Below, in pieces: positions 53,501 to 64,000 of a DNA stretch of 64,000 nt. Position 1 is the first letter of the stretch, and each line of letters begins with the position of its first letter. The notes beneath the pieces are model-generated. The model was given only the letters and a program-made list of their open reading frames with translations, did not search any database and was not told the origin of the DNA. Origin of the DNA: Auanema rhodensis (lineage: Eukaryota > Nematoda > Chromadorea > Rhabditida > Rhabditidae); the NCBI GenBank assembly GCA_964057225.1, contig OZ059898.1:13107767-13171766 (forward strand), in the 5' to 3' direction. The position numbers and the translations under genes are program-made.

Positions 53501-56500
53501 CAGATAGGGAACGGCAGATCGCTATTCGTCGTCGTCATAGTCTACATGAGCACAACAAGTGCAGAATGTTTCCCACATTGATGACAGATCAGATTTGGAA
53601 AAGTGTGAACAAGACGACGGATGTATAAAGGATATGCTGAGGTGTGAAGAAAATAATTTTCAACTTGAAAAGGTTTGCTGATCCAACTTGTCGTCTATTG
53701 ATGAATGAATAAGTATTGCTGAATGTGAACATAGAATGCGGTAAAGGAAGAATTGTGCATTACAATGAGAGGGAATAGGGAGAGGAAGAATAGAAGATGC
53801 TCCTTTGAGATGCAGATCTTGCGATCAGAATATTGATTTGAATGAACGTTTGAGAGTAGCAGAAGACGATGTTTGAATGGCCGATCAAATAAAATCTATG
53901 AGCTAGCTTGGTAGCAGTAGCATATGGGACACGTGTGCTCAATGGCTACATGGAACGCTTTTTGTGAATGAAAAATGTGATCAATGTATGATGGAATAAG
54001 CTGGTATTGGTGATAAGAGAGAAAAGATGAAGGAGAAAGAGAAGTGGAATGTTTCGTGGAGATGGTCCATGTCGGTGTTGTAATAATCGTCTGGTCACTC
54101 GGACCCCTCTCTCATTTCTTCTATTGTCAGCTTAGATATTAAGCAAGGTACAGAGAGAGCGAGATGATGAGAGAAATGAGGGAAAGTGAGAGAGAGATGA
54201 TGAGCTCGATGAGCACGTGAGGCTGGTAGCAGATTGAATGAATGAAGGATATGTAGGAGTTCAGGCTAGGCACAACGATTTCGTTGTTGGAGGGATAATG
54301 ATGAAGATATAGGTGAAAGGAGAGAGTAGTGAATAAGATGAAACTGATGTAGTGCGGGGTGAAGATGAACAGGTAACAGTTAGCATAGAATAGAGATGCT
54401 AAGTGGAGAGAGAGAGAGAGAGAGAGGGGGGAGATGTCTGCATAGAAAAAGGAGAGTTAATGAAGAGAATGAGACAATGTTGTGGAAGATCTAATAAGAT
54501 AGATATATAGATAGAAGAAGAGTAATGATGAGAAGGTGTTCCTTTACCGAGAGAAGAAGAAGCTTCTTTCTATTATTCATCAATTAAATATATCTTCTCT
54601 TTGAACCTGAGACGAAATGAATCAGCTTTTTCTCGCATCATTTCTTCTCAATTACCATATATGAACAAGAAATAGATATATGAATAGATCTATCTCTCTC
54701 TCTTTCTCTTTCTATCTTTCTCTCTTTCTCTCTCTATCTCTATCTTTCTGAAAAGCTCGTTAACCATATGTTGTTCGAAAAAATGAGAAAGAAAAAATAT
54801 ATAATTAAGATGATAAAGTGCAGTAATGGACATTAATATAATATATAAGATAGAAGCAAGTACAACCGCTCATAGTGTCAGCATTGACTCAAAATAAATA
54901 TGTGTTTACGTGAAATTGGACGTATAATATGCTAATGTGAGGAAACGTTTAAGCTTTTACCTGCCGTAATCTCCGTTTCATTTCTTAAGTTTTGAACAGA
55001 AAAAGTTGGAAAAAAAGCTTGTTATTGTTTTACAAAATTATAAATTACTTGGTGATTGACACAAATCATTCACCAAAGCTCAGTCATGAACAGATGCCCA
55101 GTGCACATGTATATAGCTTGCTCAAAACTTTATTTAAAACTTGTTTATTAATTTTCAACTATTTTAAGCTGATGTAATAAATAATTTGATTATTTCAAAG
55201 TTTGTAATAAAAAAATCAATTAAAACATGTACTTAATGAAGTGATAAGTATCAAATCTTCACCTGTCATTGTTATTTCAATTTCAAACAGTTTTTCAATC
55301 TTGTAAGTTCGATCAAGCATCAACTATCATTCTTATCATAATATTTTTCAATTTTTGTCCAAAAATTTCTTTTTTTTTTCAATTTTTCAGTCAAGTTGTT
55401 GTATAAGGAGCATGTGTATAAACATTAATAAGCTAACATTGGCAAACAGTAGAATTTGACAAATGTGAAATGAAATATCAGTTGAAAATCTTTTATATAA
55501 ACTATAATTGTATTATAATAAATATTTTATAATTAGAATAATTAGAAAATTATAATTTTCTTGCTGAGAAAATAAAAGAAAAACATTCTTACTTTGCTAA
55601 AGCCTTGAACTTTCCTTTATGGAAAGCGTACTGACGATTTATGGACGAAATCAGTCGTTCGTTGGTCGTGAATCGTGTTGTTGGCGAAGACTAGCACTGA
55701 TTATCTCATTGGATATGAGAGGAATGATGATGACAGAACTGTTTTTTGCCCTCTCTCTCTCTCTATCTTCCTCTCCCTCTCCCCTCTCTCTCTCTATTCG
55801 ATTTTGTATTTTTTTGCTTTTCTTCCAATAGTCTCTATCAATTGGCTTCCTCTCAAAGCTTCAAGCCGATCAAAGTTATCGGAGGTAAGCATAATGACGT
55901 TTGCTTGCTATTACTCGCAAAAGACAACAATTAACAAGAAAGAAGTAAGATGTAAGATGTGATTAGAAAATATTTTCTTCATGAGAGTCTTCTTGTTAAA
56001 AATGAATATGATAACAAAGTATAAAGAGAAAAGAGGGGTATTGGAAGAGATTGAGAGAGTGAGAAAGAAAGAAAGAGGTAATGAGTCAAGGAGTGAAGCA
56101 TTATGTCATCAAAAACTATTTGTGATGTTCTTTCTTCATTCTATAGTATTTAGCAGAACATCTTCACGTTAGACCTCGATAATCTCTGTTTCTCTCTTAA
56201 TCTATTAACCACTTATCATCTCTCTCTCTCTCTTTCTCTTTCTCTCTTTCTGTATCTTTCCTATTGTTATAATAAAGAGAATTTTCCCCATAATTGGTTA
56301 ACAACGTGGTCATGTTGATCAAACCTACTGTGAAGTATTATGGTCATTGGTTGATCAGTTATTTTCCTGTTTATAATAGAAAGAGGAACACGAAAAAGCT
56401 GACTATAAGTATAAAAAGTATTTGAAAAAAAGATAAAATTTTAGAATATACACAGCACACCAAGTAAGTAAGTAAGTAACTAAGTAAGTAAGTAGAAGAT

Positions 56501-56518
56501 AACTTTTGGAAATAATAT

Positions 56519-56573
<55 letters not shown>

Positions 56574-56805
56574 AGATTAGCTGTTGATAGAGTCAGCTTT
56601 TAAGCAGAGTTAAGAAAGATTAGAAAAAGTTAACGTTAATCATATAGCAAGATATAATAATAATAAATGAATATAAAAATAAGATTTATGGAATAATCTA
56701 ATGAACTTACTACATTTATTATGTATAATCTTCTGATAACGTCGCCATTTAGCCCTCAAGTAAAGACGAAATCGAAAAAAAGCCAAAGCTTGTACCATCT
56801 ATATT
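41349..56805 (-). CDS. MTCL/SOGA-family microtubule-crosslinking coiled-coil protein
   Basis: Giant coiled-coil protein; vertebrate relatives (MTCL1, SOGA1) bundle and stabilise microtubules. 39 exons from ATG 56798 sum to exactly 1756 codons plus stop: 56711-56798, 51402-51595, 51217-51325, 50775-50950, 49624-49689, 49407-49571, 49222-49362, 49001-49162, 48849-48947, 48676-48722, 48527-48629, 48329-48481, 48189-48271, 47524-47628, 47414-47480, 47230-47365, 47060-47181, 46862-46957, 46703-46807, 46379-46468, 46215-46325, 45940-46170, 45716-45889, 45502-45667, 45316-45453, 45152-45261, 44879-45103, 44573-44825, 44195-44385, 43955-44134, 43441-43562, 43235-43393, 42501-42761, 42173-42252, 42031-42105, 41804-41982, 41676-41757, 41488-41630, 41349-41432. 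Diagnostic for SOGA: DELMEENEMLKAEVKDLQ, CRVLQFKLRKAD, VRLHNELEQTEEKR. Upstream sits a FEPQNYLKDRCRRCFRHK motif, as in actin-binding relatives. The tail is Ser/Pro-rich and then basic (PKKTKKRSAESKAKKA), fit for microtubule binding. First exon less certain. Confidence 0.88.
43630..43660. repeat. (CT)n microsatellite
   Basis: About 31 bp of CT in an intron of the MTCL/SOGA gene. Confidence 0.93.
46469..46702. other. Longer intron of the MTCL/SOGA gene
   Basis: 234 bp, several times the typical 45-60 bp here; no second exon found inside it. Confidence 0.6.
47629..48188. other. 560-bp intron of the MTCL/SOGA gene
   Basis: Separates the second SOGA coiled-coil block from the first. No exon that keeps frame was found. 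It could hold an enhancer or an internal promoter. Confidence 0.55.
48799..48820. repeat. Double CACGTG palindrome
   Basis: Two overlapping copies of TTCACGTGAA in tandem, 10 bp apart, inside an intron of the MTCL/SOGA gene (48723-48848). Confidence 0.85.
49690..50774. other. 1.1-kb intron of the MTCL/SOGA gene
   Basis: Pyrimidine-rich on the plus strand, with a CT tract at 50485-50528. No coding exon that fits phase was found. Confidence 0.55.
50485..50528. repeat. (CT)n microsatellite
   Basis: About 44 bp of pure CT in a large intron of the MTCL/SOGA gene. Confidence 0.95.
56462..56493. repeat. (AAGT)n microsatellite
   Basis: Eight AAGT units with one AACT variant, in the first intron of the MTCL/SOGA gene. 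Confidence 0.9.
56524..56573. repeat. (GA)n microsatellite
   Basis: About 50 bp of GA with one interruption, 140 bp downstream of the first MTCL/SOGA exon in transcript terms. Confidence 0.94.
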
Positions 56806-57302
56806 CTGAAATAACATAAATTAGCGAAATCAGATACATATAGTTAATAGATTATGAATAATACGAGAGAAATAAGGTAACTGTAAACAATAAAGCATTA
56901 GAATTCAAAGTGTTTCATGAAAATGAAAAGAAAATATAAGAGATAGAGAGTGAAAAGTGAAAGCTTTATTAAGTTATAAAACGATCTTGTGGTGGTTTAT
57001 AAACTAAACTTTGTGAGAATATGTGAGCGTATATCCTATGTATGAATAATGTGGAAAGGAGAGCCGGAAATTGAAATCCATATTTTGGGGGTATCAGAAC
57101 GGCTGAAATGATGTCCACTTCCCGTTTTACATGAAAAAGAAGTCTGTCTTGTGATGATGATGAGCATGGCTTCATTGATAACATTAATGTAATGATAGAA
57201 ACGTTTTTGATGCCAAAAAAGTAATATAATTAGTATAGTTTAGCTAAATTTTTACATATAATTTAATTAAATGGTAGGGTATGCTTATAAAGGGAAGGAG
57301 TG

Positions 57303-57327
57303 AGGGAGGGAGGGAGGGAGGGAGGGA
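57303..57327 (+). repeat. (GGGA)n repeat, possible G-quadruplex
   Basis: At least five GGG runs separated by single A bases; fits the G3-N1-7 pattern for a G-quadruplex on the plus strand. Confidence 0.85.
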
Positions 57328-57837
57328 GAGAGAGTGACAAACTAATCTGAATATATAATTTAAGTGCTCATTGCATTGAGTAGGCTAACACAGCCTTTTT
57401 TGAAAAAATAATAAATTCAAATTCTTTTCCAAGTTCTTTCAGCCCTTCCATATAAGCTGTCTGCCATCTGGAATAACAGAGCATCAATACTGAAAGTAAA
57501 TTTTTAAAATGGAATGATTAAAAGAGTGAAGGGATGGAGGTAGAGGGAAAGAGATAGAGGGGAAGTGTGAAGTAGTTGAAGAGTAGAAGAGAATGAAGGT
57601 TCTTCTACAGAATGAGCATATTCTCTCAACAGTTTATGAAGTACAACCGTTCTCAAGTGTTGAATCGAATGAAATGACGGAAATCTACGTGAGATATTCA
57701 CGTCGTCTGTTTTTGGTGTTTAAGTGTGGATAGTGAAATGAACGAACAACAAAACTTCTGTCTGTTGGCCTTCTCATTGTGTATGTAACTAGCAATAGTG
57801 AGTAGAAATAAGAATTCATGAGAATAGCTCTTTCTCT

Positions 57838-57971
<134 letters not shown>

Positions 57972-60900
57972 CCATCTGTGTTTATGTGTGTATGCTTGCC
58001 ACAAAAAGCAGTAAGTGACTGGTCATCACACACGAATCTCATGACTTCACCCGGTCTTTTTCGAAAAAGATTCCTGAAGCTTGCTTAATGTTTTTCCTCA
58101 TTCATTACTCCACACTACTAACCTCTCGTATTCCCATATTTTCAACTATTTCTTCAATATGTATCGCATCCGAATGCAGCTTTTTTTTCTTTTTAAAGCT
58201 TGTGACTCAATGAGCAGGTAAGGTGCTCGTTTGTCCACTTGCCCGTCGAATTTGAGAAATCTACCATGCATAATGGACGATCTATGCATGTCTACGTGTT
58301 TGTCAGTTTGTTCATTCTTCTGTTCCAACCATGAAACAATGGACGAAAATATTTTATATTTTCCATTCAAATTATAAGCATTTGAAGACGTTTTCTGGAA
58401 AAAAATAATAAAAAATAAAAGTTATTGCTATAAGGAATATAAAAAAATAAAAAAATAATATTGTAAAAATAGTACAGGATAAAGATATTAATATAAACTT
58501 AAGTTTAATCTTGAAAAGCCATGTGATCTCACTTGCTTTTCGCTCTCTCTCTCGCCTTCACCCTCTCTTTCGTGTTCGCGTCTTCCCCGTGGCTATTCAA
58601 ATCAAAGTTATTGGGTTTTTGATATATAAGCTTGTTCTTATATTAATAAACGATTGGAAGAAATAAGAGGATAAGTGACTAGAAAAAATATTTGAGATGG
58701 AAATTATGAATTTTGGTCAAACGAAGTAAGTTAGAAGTACAGATTTGTGGACATTTATGATTCTCGAATACACTTTAAGAGAAAAATGTCTTGCAAGTAT
58801 TGTTTTGCAAATGAAAATGAGAATGAGAAGAACGACTGAGAGAGCAGTTTAAGAGAGAAAGATAGAAAGATTGAATGAGGTACCTGAATTAAGAAGCTAT
58901 TTAACCATTGTTGAATGCAAAAATTAAATGAAGAAACGGGGGGTAACGTACATACAAGGAATGAAATCATGCTCTCTTAATCGAGACGGAGAAACATGAA
59001 AGAAGGCAAATGACTGAAGGAGGGATTATTGCCTGAGGGCTTAAAGAGTGGAACATAAAGGCAACAGGGGCTCTTATATCACATGAAGAATATTGGAAGA
59101 AGGATAGATGATAGTGAATACTTCATAAATCTCCTAACCATATGTAATCTAGTAAACATATAGCACTGAATGAGAGAGAGAGAGAGAGAGAGTTATGTAT
59201 ATTCGGAAGAGAAAGGTCAGACTATTAGTGCAAATGTTATTTAAAAGAATTTTTTTTCTTTTTCTCATGACTGACTATGCCATTTGCCACTAATTTTGGC
59301 GGTGAAAATCGTTATAAACTTATAATTTTTTCATATTTTTAATAAAACAAAACGGAAAGAAATATGTTCTATCTGAGAAGAAAGGACGAAAAAAAGCTGA
59401 CAAAAAGGAATCCAAGGATTAGTATTGACATACAGACCAAGTAAAGAGTGGATGTATTCACATGTACATACATAGTATATATAGTATGTTTGACGTAATA
59501 GTAGAAATACATAGATTTATACGTTTTTTAACCTCAACTATGCATGAATATAAACATATAATATAAATTTATTTAAGTAAGTAAGTAATACAAAACATTT
59601 ATTCTGAATATTAAAAGTTCTTTTTAATATATTTTATTATATAATACTATACTATATACTATGCTATATAATTAATAATTGTTATATTATATTACCTATG
59701 TCTATATCTATATATAGAAGATATACTATATTGATTTCATTCATTTTATTTAAATTTATTTTTTGAAAAAAAAAAAACTTTAGAGAAAAATATTTTAAAG
59801 AAAAAAAAATGAGATAAGAATTATAAATTAATATTAAAATGTTGAAGATTATGTTTGACATCATCTATCAGCTGATTTAATTATATGTATAATTATATAT
59901 TTTATTATAAATATATTTTTAAATAATCATTCTATTATTATTCTTGTAATTCTTCTTCTTCTTTTTTTTTCTTCTTCTTTGGGCAAATATAAAAAAAAAC
60001 GATCTAACATGAGAAAGATGATTCTAAACATTATCATGAATTCGTAGAATTACATCGAAACATGTATATTCTTTTTCTTTTCTTTTTTGTTTTATTTTTC
60101 TAATTAAAACTATAAATTATATTTAATATTATATTATAAAAATACACAGCTTAAACAACCGCACATGTGAAAGGTAATCAGTTGAAATGGATATGACGTG
60201 AAAATCACGTAAAATCACGTCAAATCAAGATATATGCATGCTAATTTATTTTTTATTATTCATTATACTATGCATAGTAGTACTAAGTGAAAGTTTGTGA
60301 TCTTGAGAACGAATATACTGAGCCTATGCACTTTTGCCTAGTTTCACCTCCTTTCCCCCCTTCTTCGTATCATTCTTTCTGCTTAATATTGCTCAGTATT
60401 CTATTCGATCACGTTTGCATACTTCCCTTCCAGTCTGATCTCTGGCTCAATTTGCTCATTTCTCCGCAAATTATCATCTTTGATTATCGAATAATATTTT
60501 TTTTGCTCAGACAGACAAGATAAATCATGAAAATATGCTATGAGTTGACGCCTTTCATCTGAGAATTAGCTGGATAACGTGAAATCAGCAAATATTACGG
60601 TTGTCATGTATATCAGACGCTGTCTACTGACGACGTCGTCACTTTTTCTGTCTGTGAACGAACTAGAGCAGACGACGGTAAAGCAAGCTTTGTAGGCATG
60701 TTTTTCATTTTCCTACATCGTCAGTAGCAGTGGTTCTCGTCGCAGTGAAGGGAAAAACGGAGGGTAATGAAGCATGATGACAGGGAAATAGGGAGAGTGA
60801 AAGTCTGATGACGAAAGACTACGTCAAAACGGACAGGGCGCATGTTGAAACAGGATAGACAACGGAAGGAAGCACAGAGCACATGTTGATATAAGAAAAT

Positions 60901-62659
60901 GGTTGAAGACAGTGATAGAGAAGAGAGTATAGCTGATAGAAAATGAAAATACAAGATGTTAGAGCAAAACCAGAGAGAAAAAGAACTGAACAGTAGAGAA
61001 AAACGATCAGCCGGTCATAAAGCTTGTCCGGAATAGTTAAAGTAGACAATGTGTTGAACAACTTTCTTTGATAGGGCTTTTCCCTTCGGTTAGTATCTTG
61101 AAAGTTTTATTTGTGATTCGATCTTGCCTGCTTTACTGGACGATGAGTAATGACTTCTGAATTTCCACGCTGTGCATCATCATGCTCTTCCTCTTTCTTT
61201 TTTTGGACTGTTTCGTTCAGTGAAGTGCTGAATTCTTCAAATATTTCGCAAGTCATGCTTCAATCGTTGTATGCCGTTATCTCTCATTCATCATTCATTC
61301 TCCCCTCCCTTCCTACAAATCTTAACTCTTCTTCGGTTTGGAGATAACGAGCATTGATGATGACCGAAACGAGAAAAGCTCCTTTTTAGACCTTTAATCA
61401 GTCAGAGCTCACAGCCCTTGATCACCTGTCCATGTTTGTTCTGCTCTTCGTTGTTTCGCCTGCTCACCGGCATCGCTTCGGTGTTGATGAGAAAATTTGT
61501 CGTCGTCACCATCTGAAGACGAAACTCTGACAAAAACTCGAGATTACCGTATGTTTCAAGAATCAGTGTTTCTTCTATCAATGACAACATCCATTATCTC
61601 AAAAATTATTTTGGAACAATATAAGACATGACTTCAATTTTGCTCACTCCTGTGTCGGACGTTATGAATCAGGAATTACTCAACTTCGATGAATAAGCTT
61701 TGACGCCATTCTCTGCAGCTTGTTTGCTCTTAGACCATTAACTTGCATTTCTTGATAATTTCATTTCTTTCTCATATTCATTTCAAACGTTTTCATTTTC
61801 ATGTTCGCACACACTATTCAACCATGCTATAACTCCGCCTATTGCTCCCGGTTGGACTGTCGAGCACGTCCATGTGATTTTCTTTCATCTCTCTCACTTC
61901 TTCATTGTCTCTCATTCTCTCTCTCTACTATTTCTGGAATTCACAGTCTCCTCATCTCTCATTATTTCATCATTTGACCATATACCTGCTCTCTCTTTTC
62001 CTCTTTCTGTATCTATGTTGCCTCGGAGGCTCGTTGTCGTTTTTGCGGAAATCAACGTTCACAGTCCCCACCCCTTTTTGCCTAAGGCATTTGCTTCCGT
62101 CTTCTACGTACCGTCACACGTCTATTCATCAACAACCTCGCTCATACAGTTGTGCTTTTAGATTTGAAGCAAATTATTTCTTCATTATCATCATCAAGCC
62201 TCAGCCTTGCTTTGTCTTATTCTTGAATCGCTTCTTTTCAATCATTCTTGAGCAACTGAAGGGCTGAGAAGCTGCTGTCGCTCAACGACAGTCCACATTG
62301 ATTGGATACATTCGCGATGAGTATGCGAATGGTTTTCAGGTGATTATCAAGTGGATATTATTCTTCTACAGCTATTTCTATGAATATTCTTACTATACTT
62401 CTGCCAATACTTCTTCATTTTTTTCAATTTTACTGCTTTTTTCTAGCTTTTTGTATCTTCTTTTCAGCTTATCTTTAGGCTAGATCTATCGTACATATTA
62501 TGAAGCATTTTATTTTCAAGATATTTTGAATATCAGAATTTATTTTTCTTCTTTATATTTTCATTTTTCAATTTTCTATTTCTGAATTATCAGCTTCTAT
62601 TCCGCTTTACTTCTTCAGTTTACCTTTAAACTTCGTCTTTTCTTATAATTTTGTTGCAG

Positions 62660-62777
62660 AAAACGTGAAGAAAGCAGTGCAATAGCCCGAATGGGGGCCA
62701 TGTCACGTGCTAGTCTCGTACATGGTACGAATCATAATCAGAATGATACATGGTTTGATGTAGATTCCTTCCTTCTA
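62660..62777 (+). CDS. Orphan internal exon candidate, unknown gene
   Basis: 118 bp between TTTTGTTGCAG and CTA|GTAAGT. Read from its second base it is open for 39 codons with ordinary composition: KREESSAIARMGAMSRAS, then HGTNHNQNDTWFDVDSF. I do not recognise the protein; RMGAMSRAS contains basic-directed phosphorylation-like sites. No neighbouring exon that joins in phase was found in the window, so it would belong to a plus-strand gene with long introns running off the right edge. It may equally be chance. Confidence 0.33.
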
Positions 62778-64000
62778 GTAAGTTATATTATATTTCAAGT
62801 TGTAAGCTTATTCATTCATATCGTATTCCAACTTATTTCATTCACTTTCATTCTTTTTTTTACATTTTTAATGGAAATTTGATCGATAAATGCATTTTGA
62901 TCAAGAAAAGCATTTTACCTGGAGTTTGGTTTCAAACATATGTTTCTTTCTTTATATAAGTACATTTGCGCACAAGTCGCATCTTATCCTGCTCATATTT
63001 CCATTCAAGCTCGTTATTCTTCTATCTCTTTGCCTCGTCATTCTGTCTTCTATGGGAGAAGAAGTGGACTAGTCGTCATTCCCTTTTTCTTCTGATTCTG
63101 ATGCTAAAGCGTAGTAGTATGAAGCAGCAGCTTAAGCTGACGAAGAAACATAAGCAAGTAGGCAAAATCATGAAATATATGAAAAAGTGCCATTATGCTT
63201 GTCGATCAGTAGAAGCGAAAGATGCAACATACTTGTCTGTGTTGTTCCGGTATTTGACTTATGGATTAGTGAATGAGCAGAATGCCCATTGTTATCAGTT
63301 TCGATCACTGAAGCCTTGCTTATGAAAACCTTGTATTCATCCAGCATAGTCTTAAGTCAATTCATCATTGTTCAGGTTGCAAAAGAGAAATTCAAAGTGG
63401 TTCATAAAGCTTCTGCTTGTTGACCTTGCTCTTGTCCATCTCACACAATTTCTCTTTCAATCTCCTTCACACAAAGAACTTTTTCACTTTTCGCATCACA
63501 ATAACACATCAGTTGGATAGTGAAGAAGTCTATTTTTCTTCATCATCTCTTTCAATGTTATGAATTTATCCTTTTTCATTTCATCTTAATCATTTTTCTT
63601 TCACTTGCATCCACTAGAGACCATATCTGGTAGATACATATTGGTCCAAAGTGTGTTAGAGCATTGAAAGAACAAACTGGATATCAATACGATAGAACCG
63701 AATCAAGAAGAATATCGTTTTGTTTTCATTTCAAGTAGATATTGAGAATTTTTGAACATTTAGTCGTCTTCCTCTTTTCCAAATGCTTCATGAGTTCAGA
63801 AGTTCACTTGTGGTTTTCACTCCTCAAACCAAGTAAGGTTACAGCTTTTCATCTTATTTTTTGTAATTTCTGAAGACAGCTCATCGTCTTATGCTGGTTA
63901 TAAGTTTATTCTCTTCTTCAAAACAATCATAAAAATGACTTGATAGATTTTGATTGAAGTTATAATAGAATAGGCAACAGGGTATTATGAGTAAGCTTGT
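62778..64000. other. Unannotated right end
   Basis: No convincing exon. A 119-codon open frame at 62966-63325 (plus) has a hydrophobic low-complexity first half and a basic second half (KQQLKLTKKHKQVGKIMKYM); not accepted as a gene. Confidence 0.45.

Larger units (their letters stand above)
51596..56710. other. 5.1-kb first intron of the MTCL/SOGA gene
   Basis: Contains purine-rich DNA on the plus strand over 53.0-54.5 kb, an AT/ATT repeat at 52180-52260, CT tracts at 54690-54745, 55755-55800 and 56219-56245, a (AAGT)n repeat at 56462-56493 and a (GA)n tract at 56524-56573. Splice-like signals occur (for example a short ATG-containing stretch at 54960-54985, minus), but none joins exon 51402-51595 in the needed phase. 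Alternative first exons are possible. Confidence 0.5.

Noticed and set aside
62966-63325. 119-codon plus-strand ORF
   Set aside because: Composition changes abruptly, no homology recognised, and no splice sites or neighbouring exons support it.

Overview
This is nuclear DNA from a nematode. The protein products are close to Caenorhabditis ones: dynamin DYN-1, Sec12/PREB, Rbx2, a CYSL-type cysteine synthase, a worm-type secreted modular protein and a TTBK-like kinase. Introns are mostly 43-60 bp with GT..TTTCAG borders, and several start codons lie just downstream of 3' splice sites with no upstream coding exon, as expected for spliced-leader trans-splicing. The genome is AT-rich, gene density is moderate, and exons are short and numerous (22 in dynamin, 39 in the MTCL/SOGA homologue). 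I cannot name the species. All gene models were built by hand by following splice sites and codon phase; nearly every exon joins in phase, which is the main support for them.

Layout. 1-310: first exon of a bestrophin (minus), cut by the window edge. 1657-5292: secreted leucine-rich-repeat protein (minus). 5.3-13.9 kb: no gene recognised. 13931-14891: NUDT6-like Nudix hydrolase (plus), convergent with dynamin (15252-19503, minus). 19.5-23.5 kb: no conserved gene, but a possible two-exon microprotein (plus). 23558-28043: minus-strand cluster of Sec12, a securin-like protein 174 bp behind it (probable operon) and a small RMDN-like TPR protein. 28418-29106: Rbx2 (plus), whose stop codon is 79 bp from that of a Na,K-ATPase beta subunit (29186-30642, minus). 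32307-34088: cysteine synthase-like enzyme (minus). 35321-38392: 824-aa secreted protein with repeated Cys modules and a Thr/Pro linker (minus). 38695-39284: small cystatin-like secreted protein (minus). 39538-40973: TTBK-like kinase (plus). 41349-56805: very large MTCL/SOGA-family coiled-coil protein (minus) with a 5.1-kb first intron. 57-64 kb: repeat-rich sequence with one orphan exon candidate.

Biology. Most genes are housekeeping or membrane/secretory: dynamin (endocytosis), Sec12 (COPII budding), Na,K-ATPase beta, bestrophin channel, Rbx2 (cullin E3 RING). The securin-like gene appears co-transcribed with Sec12 and carries a cyclin-B-type destruction box. The most unusual items are the kinase (HGD catalytic loop, GC-AG intron and an intron-like in-frame insert in the activation segment), the modular secreted protein, a recurrent CACGTG-containing palindrome in non-coding DNA, and very long GA/CT tracts.
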